From JANQQJ01 sp046290575 (GTDB lineage: Bacteria > Pseudomonadota > Alphaproteobacteria > SMXS01), in assembly GCA_046290575.1 (NCBI GenBank), contig JBKAGX010000001.1:620001-684000 (forward strand): 64,000 nt of DNA, given 5' to 3'. Every line of letters starts with the position of its first letter. Position 1 is the stretch's first letter. The notes under the pieces were generated by a model. The model was not told the origin of the DNA, ran no database searches, and was given only the letters and a program-made list of their open reading frames with translations. Positions 52,193 to 60,054 of the stretch are shown piece by piece. A program made the translations under genes and the position numbers.

Positions 52193-52921
52193 ATGAAGTT
52201 CTCCCACGCAGCCGTTGAAAAGAATGCCACCCTGTTATTGGTGCTCAGTTTCCTGGTGGTGACCATTGGCGGCATTATCGAGATCGCGCCGCTGTTCTAC
52301 CTGGAAAACACCATCGAAAAGGTGGAAGGCATGCGCCCCTATACGCCGCTGGAGCTCAAGGGCCGCAACATCTATGTCCGTGAGGGTTGCTACGCCTGTC
52401 ACAGCCAGATGATCCGGCCGTTCCGTGACGAGGTTGAACGCTATGGCCACTACAGCCTGGCGGCTGAAAGTGTCTATGACCATCCGTTCCAATGGGGCTC
52501 GAAACGAACCGGGCCGGATCTGGCGCGGGTCGGCGGCCGTTATTCCGACGAATGGCATGTCCAGCATATGAAGGATCCACGTTCGATCGTGCCGGAATCG
52601 ATCATGCCGGGCTATCCGTTTCTGGCCGAGACGAAACTGCGCACAGACGATGCCGAAGCGCACCTGAAAGCCAACGCGGCGGTCGGCGTGCCCTATAGTG
52701 AGGAGATGCTCGCCAACGCGACCGCTGACATGATCGCCCAGGCCGATCCGAACGCGGACGGCGCATCGGGCCTCGAAGAGCGGTATCCCAACGTCAATAT
52801 CCGCGATTTCGACGGCAACCCGGACGAGATTACGGAGATGGATGCGTTGGTCGCCTACATGCAGATGCTGGGGACCCTGGTCGATTTTTCGGTCTATCAG
52901 GCCGAAGAGAATTACCGGTAA
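52193..52921 (+). CDS. ccoO: Cytochrome c oxidase cbb3-type, subunit II (mono-haem c)
   Basis: 242 residues from the ATG at 52193 after AGGGAGG. One N-terminal membrane helix (about residues 11-35, ending in the GGIIEIAPLF segment) anchors a periplasmic domain with the haem c motif in REGCYACHSQMIRPFRDEVERYG. It passes electrons from CcoP to CcoN. It starts 10 nt after ccoN. Confidence 0.95.
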   Translation: MKFSHAAVEKNATLLLVLSFLVVTIGGIIEIAPLFYLENTIEKVEGMRPYTPLELKGRNIYVREGCYACHSQMIRPFRDEVERYGHYSLAAESVYDHPFQWGSKRTGPDLARVGGRYSDEWHVQHMKDPRSIVPESIMPGYPFLAETKLRTDDAEAHLKANAAVGVPYSEEMLANATADMIAQADPNADGASGLEERYPNVNIRDFDGNPDEITEMDALVAYMQMLGTLVDFSVYQAEENYR

Positions 52922-52932
52922 GGGGGGCGGTC

Positions 52933-53082
52933 ATGGACTATGAAGCGCTAAGACACTTTGCTGACAGTTGGGGCCTGCTTTATCTGGTGCTGCTGTTTGT
53001 CGGCATGATCGCTTTCGTCTTTCGGCCCGGGTCGAAGAAGAAATATGAACGCAACGCCGAAATCCCGTTGAGGGAGGACTAG
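52933..53082 (+). CDS. ccoQ: Cytochrome c oxidase cbb3-type, subunit CcoQ
   Basis: 49 residues, too short for many gene lists but in the exact place and of the usual size for CcoQ/FixQ. It begins MDYEALRHFADSWGLLYL, has one membrane helix (about 12-31) and ends with the basic cytoplasmic tail RPGSKKKYERNAEIPL. GGGGGGCGG precedes the ATG. CcoQ stabilises the oxidase complex. Confidence 0.93.
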   Translation: MDYEALRHFADSWGLLYLVLLFVGMIAFVFRPGSKKKYERNAEIPLRED

Positions 53083-53086
53083 AGCT

Positions 53087-53992
53087 ATGTCGGACGTTGA
53101 TCGCGACGAAGTCACCGGTACCGATACCACAGGCCATGAGTGGGACGGCATCAAGGAACTCAACACGCCGCTGCCGCGCTGGTGGCTGTGGACCTTTTAC
53201 GCAACGGTGATCTGGGCAATTGGTTACATGGTGCTCTACCCGGCGTGGCCGCTGATTGAGAGCGCCACACCGGGCGTGCTGGGCTGGTCCAGCCGCGCCG
53301 AGCTGACACAGGAAGTCGCAACCGCCTATGAAGAACAGGGCGAACTGCGCCAGGCCATCGAGGCAAGTTCGCTCGAAGAAATCAGGAGCGATCAGGATTT
53401 GCTGCAGTTCGCCGTCGCCGGCGGCCGGTCGGCCTATGCCGTCAACTGTGTGCAATGCCACGGCTCTGGCGCGGCGGGCGATGTCGGCTATCCGAACCTG
53501 AATGATGATGCCTGGCTCTGGGGCGGTACGCTGGACGATATCTATTTCACGCTGAAGCACGGCATCCGGTTCGAGCAGGATTTCGATACCCGCTTCTCCG
53601 AAATGCCGGCCTTCGGACGCGATGAATTGCTTGATGACGAGCAGATCAACGATGTGTCTGACTATGTGCTGTCGCTTTCGGGCCTGGAACACGATCCGGC
53701 TGCGGCGACTCGCGGGCAGGCGGTTTACCAGCAAGAATGCGTCATCTGTCACGGCGAAAGCGGCGGCGGTGATCGGACACAAGGGGCGCCGGCGCTGAAT
53801 GACGCCATCTGGCTTCACGGGGGGGACAAAGAGACGATCGTCGACGTGGTCACCAATTCAAGGCGTGGTGTGATGCCGGCCTGGGGCCACCGGCTTGACG
53901 ATGCGACGATCAAGAAACTGACCATTTATGTGCATGCTCTGGGCGGGGGGGAGCAGACGGCACCGGCTGAGCCGCTCGCAGGCGGCGAATAG
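53087..53992 (+). CDS. ccoP: Cytochrome c oxidase cbb3-type, subunit III (di-haem c)
   Basis: 301 residues. A cytoplasmic N-tail with GHEWDGIKELNTPLPRWW leads into one membrane helix (about 28-50). The periplasmic part has two haem c motifs, CVQCHG and CVICHG, each with a distal Met region (EMPAFGRDEL, GVMPAWGHRL). It accepts electrons from the soluble cytochrome c or the bc1 complex. GGGAGGA lies upstream; it starts 4 nt after ccoQ. Confidence 0.95.
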   Translation: MSDVDRDEVTGTDTTGHEWDGIKELNTPLPRWWLWTFYATVIWAIGYMVLYPAWPLIESATPGVLGWSSRAELTQEVATAYEEQGELRQAIEASSLEEIRSDQDLLQFAVAGGRSAYAVNCVQCHGSGAAGDVGYPNLNDDAWLWGGTLDDIYFTLKHGIRFEQDFDTRFSEMPAFGRDELLDDEQINDVSDYVLSLSGLEHDPAAATRGQAVYQQECVICHGESGGGDRTQGAPALNDAIWLHGGDKETIVDVVTNSRRGVMPAWGHRLDDATIKKLTIYVHALGGGEQTAPAEPLAGGE

Positions 53993-54000
53993 AGGACCCC

Positions 54001-55491
54001 ATGCTTAAATCCGTGGAGAACGCGGACAAACCTGTCGACCGGATTGACGTTGATCCGGTCAACAAAAAGGAAAACCGCAGCCTCTATCAGGCGCGTATCA
54101 AGGTGTTTCCCAAGCGGGTCAGCGGCACCTTCCGGCGCTTGAAGTGGTACGTGATGGCGATCACGCTGGGTATCTATTATCTCACGCCCTGGATCCGCTG
54201 GGACCGTGGGCCCTATGCGCCGGATCAGGCCGTACTGGTCGATATTCCGGGGCGGCGGTTTTACTTTTTCTTCATCGAGATCTGGCCGCAGGAGTTCTAT
54301 TACATCGCGGGCCTCTTAATTATGGCGGGCGTCGGCCTGTTTCTGGTCACCTCGACGGTGGGGCGCGCCTGGTGCGGCTATACCTGCCCGCAGACCGTCT
54401 GGGTCGATCTTTTCCTGGTGGTCGAACGCGCCATTGAGGGCGACCGTAACGCCCGTATCAAACTCGATAAGGGCCCGTGGACTGGCGACAAGATCGCCAA
54501 ACGCCTCTCGAAGCACACCATCTGGCTGATCATTGCTTTGGCCACGGGCGGGGCCTGGATTTTCTACTTTGCCGACGCGCCGACACTGGCGCGGGATTTC
54601 ATTGCGTTTGACGCACCCGCGGTCGCCTACATAACGGTCGGAATTCTAACGGCAACCACCTACATTTTTGGCGGCCATCTGCGGGAACAGGTCTGCACCT
54701 ATATGTGCCCGTGGCCGCGGATTCAGGGAGCCATGCTCGACGAGGATTCGCTGACCGTCACCTATAATGACTGGCGCGGCGAGCCGCGCTCACGGCATCG
54801 GAAATCCGTGGATGATCAACTCGTGGGCGATTGCGTGGACTGCAACCAATGTGTTGCGGCCTGCCCGATGGGGATCGATATCCGCGACGGCCAGCAACTG
54901 GAGTGCATCACCTGTGCGCTGTGTATCGACGCCTGCGACAGTGTGATGGACAAGGTCGGGTCGCCGCGCGGGCTGATCTCCTATTCGACGCTTCAAGACT
55001 ACAATGCCAGTACGCGGGAGGCTCCGAAACATACAAGCGTGCGCTCTTTCATCCGCCCACGCACCTTCGTCTATACCGCTTTCTGGGCGATGATTGGACT
55101 GGTGATGCTTTACGCGCTGCTGACCCGCGACCGGCTGGACATCAATGTGCTGCATGATCGGAACCCGCTGGCAGTCACCCTGTCGGATGGCACGGTGCGC
55201 AACGGCTACACGGTGAAGATCCTCAACATGGAGGCGCAGCCGCGTACCTTCTCGCTTGCGCTGGAGGGGCTGCCCGGCGGCTTCATGGCGCTGGCGGCCG
55301 GCGATGGTAAGCGGTCCCGGGAGCTTGAGATCCCGGTCGGGCCGGACGAGGTGCACACAATCAAGGTCTATGTCACGGCGCCGCGTTCCGCACTGGAAGG
55401 CCAGGAGACCGATTTCGGCTTCGTCGTGGAGGATCTGGGCGGCGACGAACGCGCAGCCTATGATGCAATCTTCTCAAGGGACAACCGCTAA
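54001..55491 (+). CDS. ccoG: cbb3 oxidase assembly protein CcoG (FixG/RdxA), iron-sulfur membrane protein
   Basis: 496 residues. Several membrane helices, a GRAWCGYTCPQTVW and a CTYMCPWPRIQ motif, and two ferredoxin-type [4Fe-4S] clusters, CVDCNQCVAACPMGI and CITCALCIDACDSV. A C-terminal immunoglobulin-like FixG_C domain follows. It is implicated in copper reduction during cbb3 assembly. It begins 8 nt after ccoP and overlaps ccoH by one base. Confidence 0.95.
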   Translation: MLKSVENADKPVDRIDVDPVNKKENRSLYQARIKVFPKRVSGTFRRLKWYVMAITLGIYYLTPWIRWDRGPYAPDQAVLVDIPGRRFYFFFIEIWPQEFYYIAGLLIMAGVGLFLVTSTVGRAWCGYTCPQTVWVDLFLVVERAIEGDRNARIKLDKGPWTGDKIAKRLSKHTIWLIIALATGGAWIFYFADAPTLARDFIAFDAPAVAYITVGILTATTYIFGGHLREQVCTYMCPWPRIQGAMLDEDSLTVTYNDWRGEPRSRHRKSVDDQLVGDCVDCNQCVAACPMGIDIRDGQQLECITCALCIDACDSVMDKVGSPRGLISYSTLQDYNASTREAPKHTSVRSFIRPRTFVYTAFWAMIGLVMLYALLTRDRLDINVLHDRNPLAVTLSDGTVRNGYTVKILNMEAQPRTFSLALEGLPGGFMALAAGDGKRSRELEIPVGPDEVHTIKVYVTAPRSALEGQETDFGFVVEDLGGDERAAYDAIFSRDNR

Positions 55492-55982
55492 TGACACAGG
55501 CAACCCGCAAACCAAAGGAATTCACCGGCAAGCATATGCTGCTGTCAATCCTGGCGTTTTTCGGGGTCATTGTTGCCGTCAACCTGACACTGGCCTTCTT
55601 TGCTACCGGCAGCTGGACGGGGCTGATCGTCAAGAACAGCTATGTCGCCAGCCAGGAATATAATGATGTGCTGGAAGCAGCCAAGGCGCAGGACGCCATG
55701 GGCTGGAGCAGCCAAGCGGACTATGCGGACGGTGTTGTCTCATTTCGTTTGCAGGACAAGACTGGCAACGCGGTGACAGGCTGGCAGGTAAAGGCCAGTC
55801 TGACCCGTCCCACCCATGAAAATGACGATCACGGCTTAACGCTGGCTGCCATGGGTGATGGTGGCTATCAGGGCGTGGTTGAATTGGCGCCGGGCGCGTG
55901 GAATCTCGAAATCGACGCGGTCTCCAGCACCGGCCAGACCTATCGTCAGATATATAGATTGTGGGCGGATCCGGATGCCTAG
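55491..55982 (+). CDS. ccoH: cbb3 oxidase assembly protein CcoH (FixH)
   Basis: 163 residues. One N-terminal membrane helix (about 15-38, with FFGVIVAVNLTLAFFATGSW) and a periplasmic beta domain with TRPTHENDDHGL, the typical FixH layout. It is needed for maturation of the cbb3 complex. The gene overlaps ccoG by one base and ccoI by 8 bases. Confidence 0.93.
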   Translation: MTQATRKPKEFTGKHMLLSILAFFGVIVAVNLTLAFFATGSWTGLIVKNSYVASQEYNDVLEAAKAQDAMGWSSQADYADGVVSFRLQDKTGNAVTGWQVKASLTRPTHENDDHGLTLAAMGDGGYQGVVELAPGAWNLEIDAVSSTGQTYRQIYRLWADPDA

Positions 55983-58218
55983 CTCCTCGCCAGCGGGGGA
56001 TTGGGCGCGCGAGGTCGCGCCGGGCATCCTGCATATGGATCTTATTGCACCGGGCATCCACTGCGCCGGGTGCGTCAGCCGGATCGAGAAGGGCCTGGCC
56101 GATTATCCGGCGATCACCAACGCTCGCGTGAACCTTTCCACCAAACGGATCGGGATCGACTGGCGGCAGGGAGAAAGCGATCCCGATCAATTGATCGACG
56201 CCGTTGGTGCGCTGGGCTTCGAGGCCAAGCCGTTCGATGCGGCACGGTCCGGCAGCTCAGCACGAGAGGCGACCGGACGCCAGCTGTTGAAGGCGATGGC
56301 TGTCGCCGGCTTTGCCATGGCCAATATCATGCTGCTGTCGGTCTCCGTGTGGTCCGGAGCGGAAGGCGCGACGCGGGACATGTTTCACTGGGTTTCGGCC
56401 CTTATCGCGCTACCGGCGATTGCCTATGCGGGCCGCCCGTTCTTTTCCTCGGCCTGGAGCGCGATCAAGGCGCGGGCGCTCAACATGGATGTGCCGATTT
56501 CGCTGGCGGTTCTGCTTGCCGCTGGGATGAGTTTGGCGGAAACCATGCGCGGGGCGCAGCACGCCTATTTCGATGCCGCGGTCATGTTGCTGTTCTTCCT
56601 GCTGGTCGGGCGCTTTCTCGATCATATGATGCGGGCGCGGGCGCAGTCCGCGGTCACCCAGCTTCTGGCGCTCACCGCGACGGGTGCGACGGTTGTACGG
56701 AATGATGGATCGCGCGCCGTGCTGCGCGTCGACCGGATCGAGCCCGATATGCTGGTGGCGGTGACGGCTGGTGAACGCGTCCCGGTCGATGGCGAGATTG
56801 TCGACGGCACAAGCGACCTCGACCGTTCCATGGTGACCGGCGAGGCAACGCCTGAACCGGTTTCCCCGGGCGATAACGTCCATGCGGGCACAATGAACCT
56901 GACCGGGCCGCTGACGTTGAAGGTGACTGCCGCGGGCGAAGACACCTTCCTGGCTGAGATCGTGCGGCTGATGGAGGGCGCCGAGCGCAGCAAAGGCCGC
57001 TATGTGCGGCTGGCGGACCGGGCCGCGCGCTTCTATGCGCCTTCGGTTCATGCGCTGGCAGCCATCACCTTTGTCGGCTGGCTGCTGTGGACCGGCGGTG
57101 ACTGGCATATGGCGCTGCTGATTGCGATCAGCACGCTCATTATCACCTGCCCCTGCGCGCTGGGACTGGCGGTCCCTGCCGTACAGGTGGTGGCCAGCGG
57201 GGCCCTGTTCCGCAGGGGCGTGCTTGTCAAGGATGGCGCGGGGCTGGAAAAACTGGGACAGATCGACACGGTAATTTTCGACAAGACCGGTACGCTGACC
57301 CTGGGGGAACCTGGCCTGACGGCTCCGGTCGCGGTCGATCTGGACGATCTTTCGCTCGCTGCGGGGTTGGCACAGAACAGCAGCCACCCGCTGTCGCGGG
57401 CATTGGCTCGCGCGGCGCGGGAGCGGGGAATTGTGCCTGCGCGCGTCACAGACATTTCGGAAATTCCGGGCCATGGCCTTGAAGGGCGGTCGGGTGATAT
57501 TCGCATTCGCCTGGGCCGGCCCGACTGGTGTGGCGAGGACCCAGAAGATCATGACGGCATGGCGCTCTGTCTTCAGGCAGGGGACCGGGCACGGGCTGTG
57601 TTCCACTTCACCGATAGGCTACGGCCTGACACGGAGGCTGCGTTGAAGGCACTGCGGGACCGGGGCATCCGTCCGGAAATTCTATCCGGTGATGCCGAAG
57701 GCGCGGTCGAAGCCGTTGCTGACACGCTGGGCGTGACACGGTATCGCGCGGCCCAGACGCCTCAGGACAAGCTCGCTTATATCGATCGTCTGGCGGCAGA
57801 AGGGCGTCGGGTGCTGATGGTCGGTGATGGCATCAACGATGCACCCGCACTGGCGGCCGGGCATGTGTCCATGGCGCCTGCCAGCGCGTCCGATATCGGG
57901 CGCACCGCCGCGGACTTCGTCTTCACCGGCGACAGCCTGATGCCGGTGGTGCAAAGCCTCGACGTGGCGCGCGCCAGCAACCGGCTGGTCCAGCAGAATT
58001 TCAGCCTGGCGTTGATCTACAATTTCATTGCCATTCCCATTGCCGTGCTCGGGTTTGTCACGCCGCTGGTGGCAGCGGTGGCCATGTCGGCGTCATCGAT
58101 TGTCGTGACCGGCAACGCGCTGCGGCTACGCTGGATCAAGCTGCCCGAGGCTCATGCCCTGCACCGCAGCAAAAGAAGCTCCGAGACACCGGCCACGGTT
58201 AAGCGGGCAGCGGCGTGA
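55975..58218 (+). CDS. ccoI: Copper-transporting P1B-type ATPase CcoI (FixI)
   Basis: 747 residues from the ATG at 55975, inside the end of ccoH; the frame opens at 55855 in shadow sequence. The N-terminal heavy-metal domain has GIHCAGC. The membrane copper motif is CPCALGLAVP, the phosphorylation site DKTGTLTLG, the nucleotide-domain HP in SSHPLSRAL, and the hinge GDGINDAPALA. It exports copper for insertion into the cbb3 oxidase. Confidence 0.95.
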   Translation: MPSSSPAGDWAREVAPGILHMDLIAPGIHCAGCVSRIEKGLADYPAITNARVNLSTKRIGIDWRQGESDPDQLIDAVGALGFEAKPFDAARSGSSAREATGRQLLKAMAVAGFAMANIMLLSVSVWSGAEGATRDMFHWVSALIALPAIAYAGRPFFSSAWSAIKARALNMDVPISLAVLLAAGMSLAETMRGAQHAYFDAAVMLLFFLLVGRFLDHMMRARAQSAVTQLLALTATGATVVRNDGSRAVLRVDRIEPDMLVAVTAGERVPVDGEIVDGTSDLDRSMVTGEATPEPVSPGDNVHAGTMNLTGPLTLKVTAAGEDTFLAEIVRLMEGAERSKGRYVRLADRAARFYAPSVHALAAITFVGWLLWTGGDWHMALLIAISTLIITCPCALGLAVPAVQVVASGALFRRGVLVKDGAGLEKLGQIDTVIFDKTGTLTLGEPGLTAPVAVDLDDLSLAAGLAQNSSHPLSRALARAARERGIVPARVTDISEIPGHGLEGRSGDIRIRLGRPDWCGEDPEDHDGMALCLQAGDRARAVFHFTDRLRPDTEAALKALRDRGIRPEILSGDAEGAVEAVADTLGVTRYRAAQTPQDKLAYIDRLAAEGRRVLMVGDGINDAPALAAGHVSMAPASASDIGRTAADFVFTGDSLMPVVQSLDVARASNRLVQQNFSLALIYNFIAIPIAVLGFVTPLVAAVAMSASSIVVTGNALRLRWIKLPEAHALHRSKRSSETPATVKRAAA

Positions 58219-58361
58219 CCAATTTGATCATTCTGATACCGGTCGCGTTGTTTCTGGGCGGGCTGGGACTGGTCGCCTTCATCTGGGCGCTACGCCACAA
58301 CCAGTTCGATGACCTTGATGGCGCGGCTGTACGTATCCTTGATGAGGATGAGGACGAATAA
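58215..58361 (+). CDS. ccoS: cbb3 oxidase maturation protein CcoS
   Basis: 48 residues starting at a GTG that overlaps the ccoI stop (GTGA). It has one membrane helix (LIILIPVALFLGGLGLVAFI), then WALRHNQFDDLDGAAVRIL and an acidic tail, the standard CcoS pattern. It is required for cofactor insertion into CcoN. Its TAA stop is formed by the first three bases of the 27-bp inverted repeat that follows. Confidence 0.93.
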   Translation: MTNLIILIPVALFLGGLGLVAFIWALRHNQFDDLDGAAVRILDEDEDE

Positions 58362-58420
58362 TTAAGGGGACAGTATACTTAATTCAATTGAGGGAATTAA
58401 GTATACTGTCCCCTTAATTA
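58359..58420. repeat. Perfect 27-bp inverted repeat (GGGGACAGTATACTTAATT type)
   Basis: Arms at 58359-58385 and 58394-58420 are perfectly complementary over 27 bp with an 8-nt loop. Each arm contains TTAAGGGGACAGTATACTTA read inwards. Such GGGGACAGTATACTTAATT strings are known as dispersed palindromes in many proteobacteria, often near IS200-like/REP-associated transposases, but no transposase is present here. It lies between convergent ccoS and the ferredoxin gene and could act as a two-way terminator. Confidence 0.88.
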
Positions 58421-58427
58421 CCCCAAA

Positions 58428-58733
58428 TTATGAGACACCCGGCGCGCCGGTTTCTTCAGCTATCTCGGTAATCCGTTGCCGCACGCCGGTCTTGTGCTTG
58501 AACCAATAGGCGTTGATGGCGAGGAATTCCTCTGAGGCGCGGGGGAGGGCCTTGTCCGAAAAAATTGCCCCCATGCTGCAGGCTTCAGCGCAGGCACCGC
58601 AATCAGAGCAGCGATTTGGATCGATGAAAGACATCACATCGGCGTCTTCCGCAAAGATGCAGAACTCCGGGCAGACCTCCATACAGGCCTGGTCTTTAAC
58701 ACCGATGCAGGCCTCGGTCACAACGTAGGTCAT
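58428..58733 (-). CDS. 7Fe-type ferredoxin (FdxA-like)
   Basis: 101 residues. Cysteines at 9, 17, 21, 25 and 42, 45, 48, 52 follow the 7Fe pattern (one [3Fe-4S] and one [4Fe-4S]): the first group lacks the central Cys of a regular CxxCxxC, while RCSDCGACAEAC is complete. The C-terminal helical extension is as in FdxA. It is probably the electron donor to the Rieske oxygenase encoded 18 nt upstream in the same transcript. No ferredoxin reductase is near. Confidence 0.92.
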   Translation of the reverse strand: MTYVVTEACIGVKDQACMEVCPEFCIFAEDADVMSFIDPNRCSDCGACAEACSMGAIFSDKALPRASEEFLAINAYWFKHKTGVRQRITEIAEETGAPGVS

Positions 58734-58751
58734 GACCGGGCGCTTAACGCC

Positions 58752-59951
58752 TTACTCTGCCGCAGCGCGCTGATTGGCGCCCCGGAACAGATCATTGATG
58801 TCGTCGTCATCGGTGTCCAGGATCCGTTGCACCCAGCCATGGAACGTCTGGCCGCCGCCTTCGTTGCGCCCGAACAGCACCTTGTCGAGCCCGCCAGCTT
58901 CCAGCGCCCGCTGCTGCCGCAGGCCGGTGCCGTAATCCTCGGTCTCCACGACATATTCCAGCAGCTTGAACTGCCGTTCGGCCTCAATGATCTCGGCTTC
59001 GGTAGGTTCGGACTCCATCAGATAATACTGGGTGGTGAAGGATTCGCCCGGTGTGTCGCCCGGGAACAGCTGCGAGATCATCACACTGCGCCCGCCACCC
59101 ATGAAAGACGCGATCGAGATGTGCGGGAAGATGGTCCAGACTCCCATCATCAGGGTTGTCATGTCCCATTGGTCTTCCGGCACATCCTCAAGGCTGATCA
59201 TGTGCCGCGACGGTGAGGTGACGCGCTGGTGCGGGCCCCAGGCGTGATAGAGCGCCTGGTTCGACATGTCCGCGCCGAACGTATCCCGGTGCAGCACCGG
59301 CAGATGGTACAGATCCAGATAGCCGTCATAGGCGATTTTCCAGTTTGGGCCCCGCACGGTCCGTTTCTGGAACAGGTGCCAGTCGTCGAAGCCGAATTCC
59401 GCCAGCAATTCATCATAGCCGGACAGGAAGGGTTCGATCTCCAGTGTCGAGTCCGGATCGAGAATGGCCCAGATCAGCCCGGCGCGTTCCAGCGTCGGCA
59501 GTTCTTTCAGGCCGTAATCGTCGGTGTCGATATTGCCGAATTCCTCGCGCGAGGCGACGGCGACCAGCTTGCCTTCCCGGTCAAAGGTCCAGCCATGATA
59601 GGGGCAGGTGAAACGCTTGGCGTTGCCGCACTCGCTGATCACCACATTGGTGCCCCGGTGTGTGCAGCTGTTGATAAAACTGCGAACCACGCCATCGGCG
59701 CCGCGCGTCAACAGCACGGGAACGCCGACGGCTTCCATCGATTTGTAATCGCCGTTCTTGGGCAGTTCCGCCGTCGGCGCCAGCATCAGAGGGACGCGTT
59801 TGAAGACGTCATCGATTTCCTGCTCGAAGCGGGTCTGGTCGAAATAGTTGGCAGCGGGGACTTCATAGACGTCATCCGCCAGCGTCACCGTGCCGTGCTT
59901 GGCGTGCTCAATGTTTTCGCGCGCCATCTTGATCAGTTGTTCTTTGGACAC
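58752..59951 (-). CDS. Rieske oxygenase, alpha subunit
   Basis: 399 residues. Rieske ligands CTHRG and CPYHGW. The catalytic iron site is in NWKIAYDGYLDLYHLPVLH with a later acid in ETEDYGTGLRQQ. The ENxxE segment usual before the His pair is DGYLD here, a mild variant. It belongs to the ring-hydroxylating oxygenase group and is followed by its likely ferredoxin. A SnoaL fusion gene and another Rieske gene lie upstream in the same direction, probably one operon. Confidence 0.92.
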   Translation of the reverse strand: MSKEQLIKMARENIEHAKHGTVTLADDVYEVPAANYFDQTRFEQEIDDVFKRVPLMLAPTAELPKNGDYKSMEAVGVPVLLTRGADGVVRSFINSCTHRGTNVVISECGNAKRFTCPYHGWTFDREGKLVAVASREEFGNIDTDDYGLKELPTLERAGLIWAILDPDSTLEIEPFLSGYDELLAEFGFDDWHLFQKRTVRGPNWKIAYDGYLDLYHLPVLHRDTFGADMSNQALYHAWGPHQRVTSPSRHMISLEDVPEDQWDMTTLMMGVWTIFPHISIASFMGGGRSVMISQLFPGDTPGESFTTQYYLMESEPTEAEIIEAERQFKLLEYVVETEDYGTGLRQQRALEAGGLDKVLFGRNEGGGQTFHGWVQRILDTDDDDINDLFRGANQRAAAE

Positions 59952-60054
59952 CCTGATTCTCCCTCAAGTCTCCCAATCATGGGTGACTTTAAGAGCCGGT
60001 GGCGACGCCGCATTGATTTCGGTCAGTTCTCCGGGCAGCGTTGCGCGTAAGCGA

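Noticed and set aside
58359..58420. Possible insertion sequence end or attachment site
   Set aside because: Only the palindrome is present; no transposase, target duplication or second copy is in the window.
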